Source: Cristatella mucedo
Lineage: Eukaryota; Bryozoa; Phylactolaemata; Cristatellidae
Assembly: GCA_009760855.2 (NCBI GenBank)
Contig: WPIO01000005.1
Location: 400,001-417,500, forward strand
Reading direction: 5' to 3'
Length of the DNA stretch: 17,500 nt
Shown here in pieces: positions 7,961 through 17,095 of this stretch (positions are counted from its first letter, which is position 1; each line of letters starts with the position of its first letter). The notes under the pieces are model-generated. The model saw nothing but the letters and a program-made list of their open reading frames with translations, searched no databases and was not told where the DNA came from. Both the position numbers and the translations under genes were made by a program.

Positions 7961-8660
7961 AATAAGAATAATAATAGCTATTGTTATTATTATAATAAAT
8001 CAGCCACATCGCACCCTAAGATGGAATTAAATCTTTTTCTCGGCACTTTCTATATGCTGGAAAAGGACGAGTGTCAGTTGGCAACTGAGTGTGTACACTG
8101 TCAGCATGCATAAGCATGCAAAGGACAATTCACACGGATATGGCAAATGCAGTGAGAAACAGTTGAATTACTGCTCCTTTTTAAAAATTAAGTGAGGGAA
8201 TGTCGTGACGTCAGTTGGGAGTGAGTTGCAGGCTTTAGGAGCATAAGAACGTAGGGCACAGTCTCTAAAGAATTTGAGATTGTTTATAGGCACACACGAA
8301 TTGAGTTAGAAGGGTATGTGCTACTACGCAATGCCTGACTAGGAAGTATGTCGACAGCCTGACTTGAGCAAGGGAAGAGAGTGATCTAAAGGTGAGTGAC
8401 AGAACCTTAAGGCCGATATGCTGCTTAATGAGGAGCAAGTGCAGGTCAGATAGAAGTGGTGTAATGTGGCAGGTACCAATACTGGCGATAGACAATTACT
8501 CCAGCAGAATATCAACTATAAGCATTATCTGCAAGTAGTGAATTGCAGAGGCCTAGACAGGATGCCACGAATGCATGGACCAGCTTGCCTGTGGTATCCT
8601 TGTCTAAACGAGCCCAAATTTGTGCAATCCTAGGCACCTTTAGCCGGTAGTTACTAGTGA
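7961..8660 (-). mobile_element. 5'-truncated LINE, minus strand (longest copy)
   Basis: On the minus strand this runs from the region downstream of the reverse-transcriptase catalytic core (8655) through the ORF2 C-terminus, a shortened 3' UTR (ATGCTTATGCATGCTGACAG, about 8091-8110), the tail hairpin module (about 8005-8055) and an AT-rich end at 7961-7998. It is the same family as the plus copy at 12216-12811: the two share KVLSLTFRSL, a NLK.F.D.A..SYAP..NSLP pattern and the 3' end. It reaches further 5' than the plus copy but is more decayed. The doubled 38-bp UTR unit is reduced here to a single trace. Confidence 0.85.
8168..8655 (-). pseudogene. LINE ORF2 C-terminal remnant (L2/CR1-type), three frames
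   Basis: The remnant follows the order of an L2/CR1-type ORF2 after the catalytic core, but across three frames. Frame 1 (8655-8512) encodes SNYRLKVPRIAQIWARLD followed by DTTGKLVHAFVASCLGLCNS, matching the usual HLRNI..IR...D..LVHAFV.SRLDYCNSLL pattern, and ends at a TGA. Frame 2 (from 8495) carries HITPLLSDLHLLLIKQHI and then KVLSLTFRSL, where the typical Trp of LHWLP is replaced. Frame 3 (8293-8168) carries VPINNLKFFRDCALRSYAPK and ACNSLPTDVTTFPHL before a stop. At least two frameshifts and one stop make it non-functional. No endonuclease domain and no YADD motif is present in this truncated copy. Confidence 0.85.
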
Positions 8661-10587
8661 CCTCGGTGGGACGGTCTGTCTGCACGTCTATCCATTGATG
8701 AGTCTCTCTCTCTGGCTCTCTTGTCCTCTCTCACTCACACACATTGCACGAATGTTCGACCTTTACCCAGATACCTGCCTGAGTGCTCCTTTTTTACTTG
8801 CCAACTGAGCACTCAAATATTGGTTCACGCGCTGATCTGGCTGCTTTGTCAGTGTCTGATCCTTCTATTTCTCTTAGCTGGTAGATTGACTAAAAAGTAA
8901 TGCTTTTTTCTCAGACGATGATGTGGCACATTCGAATGTCAGGCCTTTTAATGCTTCACTTTTCTAGGTGCTGCAGCAGAGCTAAGCTAGGGAAGCTACT
9001 CTGATGCAGAATGCCAAGAGGACGATTGAGATGATTCGCTGCCAGTGACAGCAGAAGCAGGCGGACATTCAAATGAGTTTGCATCGCTGCTGCAGAAATC
9101 GCAGCTGAGTCGCCAGCGAGAGAGGAACTGGGTCGGCGATCATGCTAAAGCAGGAGCCTCGGCTGATGTGGCTAGCAACACTATGCTAAAATAAGATCGC
9201 TGGTAATTTTTTCTGTGGTGCAGCCAAGGCGCCCCAGATAGGTAAATTGTCGCTCTACACCTGCTCACTAACACGAACCAGGTCGGCGAAAACGCACGAC
9301 ATCGGTTAAACGGTTAGATGTGGGTAAGATGTTTGGCCGAGAAACAGCATAGGGGGTTGATGTAGTCAATGCAACATGAACGTCGGCCAAAGAGTGATGG
9401 ATGCTTAAAGTGCCAGCACTGTACAGGCGCCGAGCACTACTTGCTCAAAGCCTCTGAGGCATTTCCTGTCCCTGCTCTAGCCAGTTGGCAGGTCTAAGCA
9501 GGCTGGCTCACTGGCGGTGTTGGTCTCACGACGTTCGACTGAACCAGCTATGATCTCTTTGAGGCAGCTGGTTGCTCTACAATAGCACTAGCACGACCAG
9601 TGGCTCTAAGCCGTACGGTCCGTCGTAGCCATGACTGAAGCTGTAAATCTGCTGAGCCTGGTGGCAGTGTTCTTGAACCAGCTAAAGCCACCGAGAAGGC
9701 TGCTGTTGCCCCGAGAAGCATCTCGGCACAAGCGATTAGGGTTGCTAATCACTGGTGATTGCTCGCCTGAAGCCTGACCGGCATTCTCCCAGTCTGCTCT
9801 GCTGCAGCTGCCCAGTCACTCGGCTTCACTGCAGCCGCTGGCCATGCCTCGGCCATATGTGAGTGCAGAAACAAAGGCTCGTTGCCTGTCCTCCACCATT
9901 CTGTATACTCTCTTCGGCCTTCGCCAGAGGGGCAGACTGTATCGAAATATCAAATTTGTAGTTGCCATCGGTGGCTCAACGTGGGTACAGCTGAAGCTGC
10001 TACCGGCATACCAGCTCTCGGTCTTCAACTGGATGCATCAATCAACTAGCAGGCTGAGCTGCCGCAAGTATCGTCAGCCTCAGCCCTACCTCTCCTAGCG
10101 TAGTCTGGCCTATCACGTGATTATCAGCTGCTTACCCACTCTTCTCTCCCGTTGCCCGGGCTGGGCAGATGCTCCCCTCTCTTACTCCCACTCTCTGTAC
10201 GAAGTTTTTGGCATTAAATCACGATACCCATCTGGTGCGTTGAGTTATCCATCTGACTTCATTTCGGACAGACTTTAAATTTAACCTGAGATACATACCC
10301 CATGCCGAGCAAAGCTAGGCAGTCTCGAACCTGTGCCTCAGTTTGCATTCGATGTGGGATCTGGAGAACCTTTCTGCTCTTCAATGTCGGCTTCAGAGTG
10401 AACGTGCTCTTGGCTCTGTCGACTCAGTTCCTTCGATAGAGTTGTACGAGCACCGCAGGTATAATCCCGGACGTGTACATGCAAGTGCACTGCGATGTGG
10501 AACGGCAAAAGATGCGTGGAGTTGACGAAGGGAGCCAAGAAGAAAAGGGTGCCGAGGCCACGAGGTCACGGCTGCACGACGGATCCG
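8661..10587. other. No recognisable gene
   Basis: About 1.9 kb with no gene, RNA or repeat family I can support. A short CT-rich patch lies at 8701-8735. Small inverted repeats occur at 9542-9573 (AACCAGCT / AGCTGGTT, 16-base loop) and near 9709-9726 (CCGAGA / TCTCGG). The overlapping 70-84-codon open frames at 9816-10098 and the 60-95-codon frames at 10338-10760 have no recognisable domain. Confidence 0.5.
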
Positions 10588-10615
10588 TGGAATTGCTGCA
10601 CCATCAGCAATTCCA
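10588..10615. repeat. Inverted repeat, 11-bp perfect arms
   Basis: TGGAATTGCTG (10588-10598) and CAGCAATTCCA (10605-10615) with loop CACCAT. It lies about 125 bases beyond the last recognisable codons of the transposase-like pseudogene. It may be part of that element's non-coding end, but no terminal repeat could be paired. Confidence 0.8.
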
Positions 10616-10738
10616 GGTGCTTTCGGCACTGGCATTTGGCTTTCCATGTGAAAAGATTCGTTATATGAATCACATTATATATCCAGCCGTAACACAGGCC
10701 TCAGATGCTTCATTTGACGAAAGGGTCCTTTCAGTGCC

Positions 10739-11855
10739 ATTCAAATCTGCCATCGTTTGACATCGTATGCCAAAGAAGCCTATCATCAAAGGTTCCAGAG
10801 ACCATTTTCAAACGTTCGCCTTGCTCATCTCTCTTGCTGCCATGCTCTTCTTGAATTTTTCGAGACGAATATCAAGACCATGTACTTTGAGGGACATTCT
10901 GCATCCCATTTTGGCACAGCTCCTAAATAGAGCCTGAGCCCGCTGCTCAGCAGCTTTCAGTCGCGAGTTTGCCGCAGAAAGCCAAGCCGTAAACCTCTGC
11001 AACAAAATTGTTCCAAGCCCGATTTCTCGGCCATGTTTAGCTTTTTTGGCAAATTTGTCACACTTTACGACTTTCTTAGCCTGTGCTCCCAAGAAGATGC
11101 CAGCTTTGACCTTTGCCACCCCACCCCACCCTTGACAGCTGTGGAAAGACATCTTGGAGGTACTTGAAAGCTGCTGACTCATTGTCCTGAGCGGTGACAA
11201 ATTGCTTGATGAGGCTTAACTTGACTGGTGCACTGGTGGCATCAGCAAGGGTCTGCCAGCTGCTCCCACTTGATGTTGCTCTTCCCTACAAAGAGCTCGG
11301 CCGGTCGTAGCCAGTCCCTTTTGTGACAGTTCGCCTTAATATCCGGGTCGTCCCGTGCACAAAGAAAACAAAGGAAACTTCGCTAAACCGCCTTTGGAGG
11401 CCCATCAGGAGTGACACCATTTTGAAGTCTGCATGACCTCCCAGCGATAGTCGCCATATTTCAAGGGACTCAGTAACGTTTTTACGGTCCTCTTTGAGGT
11501 ACGCAGAGTCACCCATATGGGGAGACTTGTTCCTTGTTCTTGTTCCCATTATGGAACAGTATGTCTTTGAGCCGCTCCGACGATGTGCCTATGAATAGAT
11601 ACCATTCATTCGCATTTTAACTGATTCCCAAAGCCTGGATTTAACCTACCACATAAGATGCAGAGGCACATCCCATCTTTCCGTTTGAAGAAGTTATAAA
11701 ATAATTGGTTATCCTTGCTCTGATCTGCTACTTTCGCACAGTAATCCAACAAGTTCCAGTTCTTATCCTAAACTGTCACAAGCTCAAGATATAACTTGGT
11801 AAGACCAAGCAATATCTCTGATCGGATCGTTAAGGTCTTTCAAGTTGGGAAGTAT
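10739..11855 (-). pseudogene. DNA-transposon-like protein remnant, many frameshifts
   Basis: Joined only as an ordered alignment, the minus strand shows these blocks in changing frames: LKDLNDPIRDI (near 11845), WNLLDYCAKVADQS then YNFFKRKDGM (11755-11675), NANEWYLFIGTSSERLKDIL and FHNGNK (to ~11550), GDSAYLKEDRKNV and ADFKMVSLLMGLQ (to ~11395), KRDWLRPAELFVGKSNIKW (from ~11324), LSLIKQFVTAQDNESAAFKY (from 11219), KVKAGIFLGAQAKKV (from ~11110), KMGCRMSLKVHGLDIRLEKF (about 10900), and DEQGER (about 10825). Order and content match a multicopy animal protein family I know for LNDLIRDL, WRLFIDSS..SLKAVLLHNGN, GDLKV..LLGLQ, P.R..L.PG..N, KMGC.MSLK.H and EEQGERFHQD, mostly seen as uncharacterised transposon-like proteins. 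I cannot name the superfamily. At least six frame changes or stops show it is dead. Terminal repeats were not found. Confidence 0.65.
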
Positions 11856-12215
11856 TGGCTCTCTTCTGGGCCGCACCCGTGAAATGGGAATGTGGATCTC
11901 TACTTTTTTTCTTTGCTGTCCGACTTGCTACTCCCTCCTAAAGATGGCGAATCCCTCTTCCAACGAGTGCGAATAGGGAGCTAATGGTAGAGTGGTACTG
12001 GGGCAATGGATGAAAGAATGTTCGGATACATATTGGGATGCTCGCTCTTGCCAATTCGGCATTTGGAAAGGGTTCGCTTATCAAAACTAGCAAGTAGTGC
12101 TTGAACAGTCAGTCGACTTCTAACCTAACTTTTGAAAAAGCAAATTTCACGGCTCTAGTTCTCTCCAGTATCAACCTGTCAATTCATTAGAATTATATAA
12201 CTTAAAAGATGGCAT
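11856..12215. other. Possible 5' part of the dead transposon; otherwise nothing clear
   Basis: If the transposase-like remnant continues upstream on the minus strand, its N-terminal part would lie here (TFPFHGCGPEESQYFP is readable near 11850-11900), but I see no firm match. The LINE at 12216 begins at the other side. Confidence 0.35.
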
Positions 12216-12233
12216 TTCACAATTCCTAAAATT

Positions 12234-12569
12234 GTGCAAGACATCCATCTAGCGAGCAACCACTGCTCAACTCGTTTCAACAAGGTTTTGTCGCTCACTT
12301 TTAGGTCTCTTCATTCTATGGCTCCAGCCTATCTTTCAGATATACTACCCCATCAGGCAAAGCATCGTACCACTCGCTTTTTGGAATCCAACAGTCTAGA
12401 AATACCTCGTACAAACCTTAAATCCTTTGGAGACCGTGCATTTAGCTCGTATGCTCCCACAGCCTGGAACTCCCTCCCGACCTGCATCAGAACATCCCCT
12501 GACCTGACCACATTTAAAAGAAACTTAAAAACATACCTATTTAGGACAGCATTCAGTGGGTCCTTGTGA
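12234..12569 (+). pseudogene. ORF2 C-terminal fragment of LINE (L2/CR1-type)
   Basis: An open run of 111 codons to TGA. The first Met is internal to the original ORF; readable sequence begins a few codons earlier (TIPKIVQDIHLASN, aligning with HITP.L.DLHWLP). Then come FNKVLSLTFRSLHSMAPAYL (residues ~16-34), the equivalent of the L.LTFK.LHGLAP.YL motif; TRFLESNSLEIPRTNLKSFG (~47-66); DRAFSSYAPTAWNSLPT (~67-83), the GDRAFS..AP..WN.LP motif; and TTFKRNLKTYLFRTAF (~92-107), the usual end. This segment is the extended thumb and C-terminal tail of the reverse transcriptase, not the catalytic part, so it has no activity alone. Confidence 0.9.
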
Positions 12570-12734
12570 TTCGTCCTCGATGTGCTTATGCGTGCTGACA
12601 CTGTTCATGCTGCCACTAACCACATTTGCATGCTGACCCAGTGCATGTAACCCCTAACCATGTTATTCATTTTGTTTGTTTTTCAAGCATGATTTTACTT
12701 ACTATTCTATTGCGTATCACTTTGCAGCAAATGT

Positions 12735-12774
12735 AAAGCGCCTAGAAAGAGATTAAGTTCTCTGAGGGCGCTTT
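12735..12774 (+). other. LINE 3' terminal hairpin
   Basis: AAAGCGCC (12735-12742) pairs perfectly with GGCGCTTT (12767-12774). Inside it, AGAGA (12748-12752) can pair with TCTCT (12759-12763) around the loop TTAAGT. The same two-stem layout can be traced in the SINE tails and in most of the other LINE ends. A 3' stem-loop of this kind is the expected binding site for the LINE reverse transcriptase during target-primed reverse transcription; that role is inferred from related LINE/SINE pairs. Confidence 0.8.
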
Positions 12775-12785
12775 ATCAAGTGCAA

Positions 12786-12811
<26 letters not shown>

Positions 12812-12816
<5 letters not shown>

Positions 12817-14623
12817 CCTTCAAAAGTTCTATTGCAAACTGATCACAGGAAATTCTAAAGTCAGCGACTTCGAACTCTTTACTGGAGGTGCCGAAGGCAC
12901 ACCATTTTTTTTAAGTGCTCGTAATCTGTTTGTCCTCTGTGCCAACCACATGCCGTTTAATAATTTCGTTCAGGAAAACTCACACTGAGAAAGTCATAAT
13001 TGTATTACCCTTTCGCAATTTGGGGCTGCTTGCAGAGGATTGATTAGCTGAAGATCTTGTAGCTCACTCGATTTCCTCGAAACTCGTATCATGCAGCTCA
13101 CTATTGGCAGGCTGACAAAAAGCCATACAACCTCTTGCAGTGCTGCAGTGCTGCTGCAAGGTGTGCTTCTTAAATCCAAGTAATTTAGTCACCTTCTGCC
13201 TTAACAAAAGAAATGCCGTGGCTTCCGATTGATCAGTGCATACATGACGATTTCTTATTCTGACCCACACGGCCCAGCTACGTGCATCTCCTACGTGTCA
13301 TTCACACCTTGCTGAAGTGCTGCAGCAGTTTCAGTCCTTCCTACTCGTGCTCTCAGGCCTCCTCGAAATAATAAATTAGCAGCTCCATCTTTCACTCGCA
13401 GACCGTTGCTAGCAGAAATCTTTGGGTAGAATGCTGAGCCCTGCAGCCACAATTATGTCGACGCATCTCGTTCGGCCGACTCGGTCATTCCACGAGGAGT
13501 CGTTTCCTGCCAGCTCCCTGCGAATTACTTCATCGACTGTCTTCCTGAATCGGCTGAATTAATTATTATATATTATGTATTACTATTAATTATTAATGAT
13601 TCCATCCTCCTTACTCTGCTTCACTTCTCGATCTTTCTTTGTTTCGTCCTATGAAGTCTGCTGGCTCGCTAGAAGGTGCACTGAATTCGCCTTCTATTTC
13701 CAGCCTCTATGGACGGACCTGACCATGAAAGCACCGAGCGACCATGCCACTGGCCGCGTGGCGACAGGAGTGCGAGCAGAATGACGTCGCCTCGTCGTGG
13801 AACGGAATGGCTCTGCGACCTCTGCCACTGCCACTGCCACGGCCGCTTGTCTGCCCATTGAGCTGCTATCGCTGCTTTGCTAGGTGCTAGGCCCGATGCA
13901 GCAGACGAGTAATGAAAAACGTGAAAGCGAATCGCTACCCCAGGCTTTCCTTTCGAGTGGCACATTTCTTGAGCTTCTTTCTCTTTTGAGTTATGTCCTC
14001 TCGGCTCTCGTGCTAAGTATAGCTAATAAATAAATGGCCGCACATACCTGTCTGCTCAAGTCGATACCAGGTTTACTTCCAGCATGCACGTGCACATTTC
14101 CATTGCATTCGGATGCCGAGCTGCAACCAATGCGTCTTTTTGTCTTTGTGTAGTCACAGGTGGAGCACCTGCGTGTTCCGAGCAAGCTCTACTACCTTCG
14201 TGTCGACCGGCAACACGACGGCCTGTAGGCAATTGATCAGCCTGTCGGAGTTGTGAAGAGCGGCGACTCTAATGCGTCTTCGCAGGGTCGACACTCATCA
14301 ACTTTCCGTAGCCTGTGACAGAATCTTCGCTCCAGTTAGCCTCTCCTCTCGTGCTTAGTGTCTCATGTCCGGGGCATGCTGGACAATGTACCTGGACTAC
14401 CAGGGAAAGAGATAAGCAAAAACCGGCACTGTGCTAGGATTCGACTGCTGCCATTTCCTGCATTTTGTTAATGATTTTTGAAGAATACAGGTTTTTCTAC
14501 AGTGATTTCTAGGACCTGTAATAAGGGGCACATACGTGATCTTTCTTTTCAATTTTAATGCAACACTACGCTTGGATGAATATGCTGCCACAGTGGAGCT
14601 TCGTTTGATTTAGATTGCTGTGA
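12812..14623. other. No recognisable gene; AT-rich patch and short hexamer repeat
   Basis: No host gene recognised. An ATT/TAATTA-rich stretch at 13556-13595 follows sequence that could be a very decayed retrotransposon end, but the evidence is poor. A (GCCACT)3 hexamer repeat lies at 13823-13840. Open frames of 61-98 codons (for example 13669-13965, minus) lack any domain. Confidence 0.5.
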
Positions 14624-14642
14624 CAAGCAAGCAAGCAAGCAA
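14624..14642. repeat. (CAAG)n tetranucleotide repeat
   Basis: Nearly five perfect tandem copies of CAAG over 19 bases. Confidence 0.9.
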
Positions 14643-16161
14643 TCGGAATCAGACTTTGATGTCACTCGGTTGTGAATGTCAGTGAACATCCCTCAAGCGT
14701 ATTATCAGAGAGTGACATATCGACACGTCAAGTATTACCCTCAAGAGCTCAGGGAATCAGTCAGAACAAGAGGAACTTGAGTACAGTGCCCCACAGTTTA
14801 GCCTGAAATCTCGCCATCGTCGCTGACAGTGTTTAGGGTTTGGGCCTCTGCTTAACCACCAGTCAGACTTTTTACTATCAAAAGTATGTGCCGTTCAGAA
14901 AAGAGAGCGACTCAATTCGTACCGGGGTTATTAAGAAACCTTTGCAAGCCTCTTCTGCTTTTACAAAAGTGGGCAGATGATCGAAGCTTCCTTATCGAAC
15001 TTAAATGCCTGCCGATGGATGCGTTTGACGATTATATGTAGAACTCGGTGTACTTTACAAAATGGCACTGGTATTCAAATTAAGAAGTGCGTGCAAGTTG
15101 AACAGTCCGTGTGTTCTAGCTTCACTGTCTAGAGAATAAAATTGGCTGACATCAACAGCCTAATTTTTTTTAGGAGAGCAGAGCACCAGTGGCTTTCAAC
15201 GAGCAGTTTCAGGTTTCGATAAATAATCTGCACGCTCTCATCGCATCGCCCAATTATGTTGGTATGTATCTGGGGTAATTCCTCTGAGGAGGATTTAATA
15301 CATGTTTACCATTTTTGCTCTGGCTTCTGCTTTCATGTCTATTCTGTTTCAGTGCTGATAATGCAGCCCATGCTGCATGCCAATGTTGTAAAATGCTACT
15401 TGCCTCTTTGTTGTACTTAATTCGAGTATGCCGGCAGGCCTGGTGTCGTGGTACCTCGGAAGAGCATGCCCATTGGCAATTGATCCTCTAGGCTGGGAGG
15501 GGTGAGGCATGCATCGATGTGTCCGTTTTTGCTTCTATAATTTTTAGGACATGATACTTCCATGCGCAGCTGTATACGTGATATTAGGTACTTCCATTAG
15601 CTGCTTGCGGCTCCACAGGCCAGTAGCCTGCTCTTTGCTGACAACTGTAAAAGTTCTTGCCAGATCTGGACCAGCTGCAGTCAAATCTTGCTCAGGCACA
15701 CTTACAACTGAACACCGCCATGAGCTCAATCGCGGTAGAGTTAGTGCTTGCTAGTGTGACACGCCAGTGTGCATGCCAGTTTTGTGCAACGAGACCTGAC
15801 ATGAACTAAGAGCAACTCAGGCCTTGGTCAAGCTGGGAGCAGCCTTGAACTCTTGTGGTACCTCCAGTATGCAGAGCTGCCACTACTTCGTGGAAACGTT
15901 AAACCAGGGAAGATCTTGAGGTGGTATCCGATCACTCCCAGATCCGTGGAAAAAGTGCTTCTTTCTGCTGACGGCTTCTCTAACTACCCTACTTTTGTGG
16001 CAGCACCAGGAAGAAAATGCATGTCACTTCTGCAATGCTGCAATGTATTTAAAGAAAAGATAAGCAATAAGGAGTCGGGAATAAGGAATTCTACCGAAAG
16101 AGCTTCGTGGATTAGAGCCCCACATGGGAACCATCTTGTGGGATAACCATGGGCCGTGCTC
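14643..16161. other. No recognisable gene
   Basis: About 1.5 kb without a supported gene, RNA or repeat family. The 97-codon open frame at 15853-16146 (plus) has no domain I recognise and no clear splice or start context. Confidence 0.5.
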
Positions 16162-16212
16162 GAGCGAGAGAGCAAGAGAGAGAGAGGGAGAGCAAGAGAG
16201 AGAGAGGGAGAG

Positions 16213-16261
<49 letters not shown>

Positions 16262-16296
16262 GAGAGAGAGAGGGGGAGAGAGCAAGAGAGAGAGAG

Positions 16297-16364
<68 letters not shown>
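16162..16364. repeat. Compound GA microsatellite with 20-bp higher-order units
   Basis: A ~200-base GA-rich tract, purine-only apart from a few C interruptions. Its start is built from a 20-base unit, AGCAAGAGAGAGAGAGGGAG, repeated perfectly at 16171-16190 and 16191-16210 and partly again from 16211. A pure run follows, then GGGGGA-interrupted pieces, and finally pure (AG)33 at 16299-16364. The long Arg-Glu and Ser-Leu reading frames across it (up to 177 codons) result from the lack of stop codons in GA repeats and are not genes. Confidence 0.97.
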
Positions 16365-16366
<2 letters not shown>

Positions 16367-16404
16367 GCTCCGAGCACTGACAGCCGACTCTTCCTCCTCC
16401 TCCC

Positions 16405-16429
16405 CAGCAGCAGCCGATTGCTGCTGCTG
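16405..16429. repeat. CAG/CTG inverted repeat, 10-bp arms
   Basis: CAGCAGCAGC (16405-16414) and GCTGCTGCTG (16420-16429) with loop CGATT, just after a TCC-rich patch beside the GA array. It is the second CAG/CTG foldback in the window. Confidence 0.85.
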
Positions 16430-16634
16430 TCAGACGAATGCAGAGCGCATGATGCTGGCGAATCATCTGAGCTGAATGCTGCGAGTGAGGCCTGCCTTGG
16501 CTGCAGCGCTGCACCATTCCATGTAGCAGTTACCTACTTTCTGTATCAGCCGCTACCGGTGAGGTAATGTAATGTAATGTATCTCCGTCTGTAACTCCAC
16601 AAAGTCATAAAGACCATGTGGGTGTTACGCAGGA

Positions 16635-17095
16635 GAGTTTTGTATAGCGCACTCACAGCCTAAGCGGCTTTCGGTACGCATTCGGTAGGCAACAGACTTC
16701 GTCTCATGCAACAAAGAAAAAGTGGGAAGCATAGTAGAGTCAGGAGAGCAGTTGAGGTAGTGAGTAGCATGGAAGTAGCAGCTCAGGACCGCTGAAAAGG
16801 ATGTGCCACAGCCGGCAGTAGGAGAGTAGTTGTCGTTGCGTAAGAATTGTGGAAGCGAGTTCCACAGTCTAGGACCTGCAGAGCTAAAGCTTCTATCACC
16901 AACGGTCTTTGAGCGGAGGAATGGAACAGCTAATTTATTGTCCACACAGGACCTGAGGGCATGAACAGGCTGAAACTGATGCAGCAGTTCAGCTAGGTAC
17001 GAAGGAGCCAAGCCGTGGCGGGACTTGTGGGTCAGCGTAGGAACTGACTATGCGAAGGCCTCTGTCCGGCCAGAGTAACCTCACACGATGCCTCA
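16635..17095 (-). mobile_element. 5'-truncated LINE 3' end, second family, minus strand
   Basis: On the minus strand this has a coding remnant (from about 17090 to 16832), then a 3' region ending in AAAGCCGCTTAGGCTGTGAG and TGCGCTATACAAAAC (16637-16672). The GCGCTATA ending is of the same general L2/CR1 type as the first family, but the coding residues and 3' UTR differ clearly, so it is a separate family. A (TAATG)3 run at 16565-16581 lies past the end and may be the tail or unrelated target sequence. Confidence 0.75.
16832..17041 (-). pseudogene. ORF2 C-terminal remnant of second LINE family
   Basis: The frame reads TLTHKSRHGLAPSYLAELL (from ~17041), matching the LTYK.LHGLAPSYL..LL motif of L2/CR1-type ORF2. 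It continues LRSCVDNKLAVPFLRSK and TVGDRSFSSAGPRLWNSLPQ, the GDRSFS.AGPRLWN.LP motif, then loses similarity after FLRND near 16832, where a frameshift is likely. Upstream, RTEAFA-stop-SVP (about 17074-17044) aligns with the R.DFK.L segment but contains a stop. The first Met (17011) is internal, not a start. It is non-functional and truncated. Confidence 0.85.

Larger units (their letters stand above)
12216..12811 (+). mobile_element. 5'-truncated L2/CR1-like LINE, best-preserved copy
   Basis: The order is: the last ~115 codons of ORF2 (to the stop at 12567-12569); a ~160-base 3' UTR with two related ~38-bp units (CTGCCACTAACCACATTTGC... and GTAACCCCTAACCATG...); the lead-in TTTGCAGCAAATGT; a terminal hairpin (12735-12774); ATCAAGTGCAAT; and an (ATT)n tail at about 12786-12811. 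An intact CpG in both hairpin arms and an uninterrupted end of ORF2 mark it as the youngest copy here. The 5' limit is where similarity to the family stops (about 12200-12220). No target-site duplication was identified. Five other fragments in this window carry its 3' end. Confidence 0.9.

Noticed and set aside
10338-10760. Four overlapping open frames of 60-95 codons on both strands
   Set aside because: Mutually overlapping, no domain, no coding bias visible; the real coding trace nearby is the frameshifted remnant upstream of 10739 on the minus strand.
16124-16567. Long open frames (74-177 codons, both strands) across the GA array, encoding Arg-Glu or Ser-Leu repeats
   Set aside because: GA/CT dinucleotide repeats contain no stop codons, so all frames stay open; the residues are pure repeat translation.
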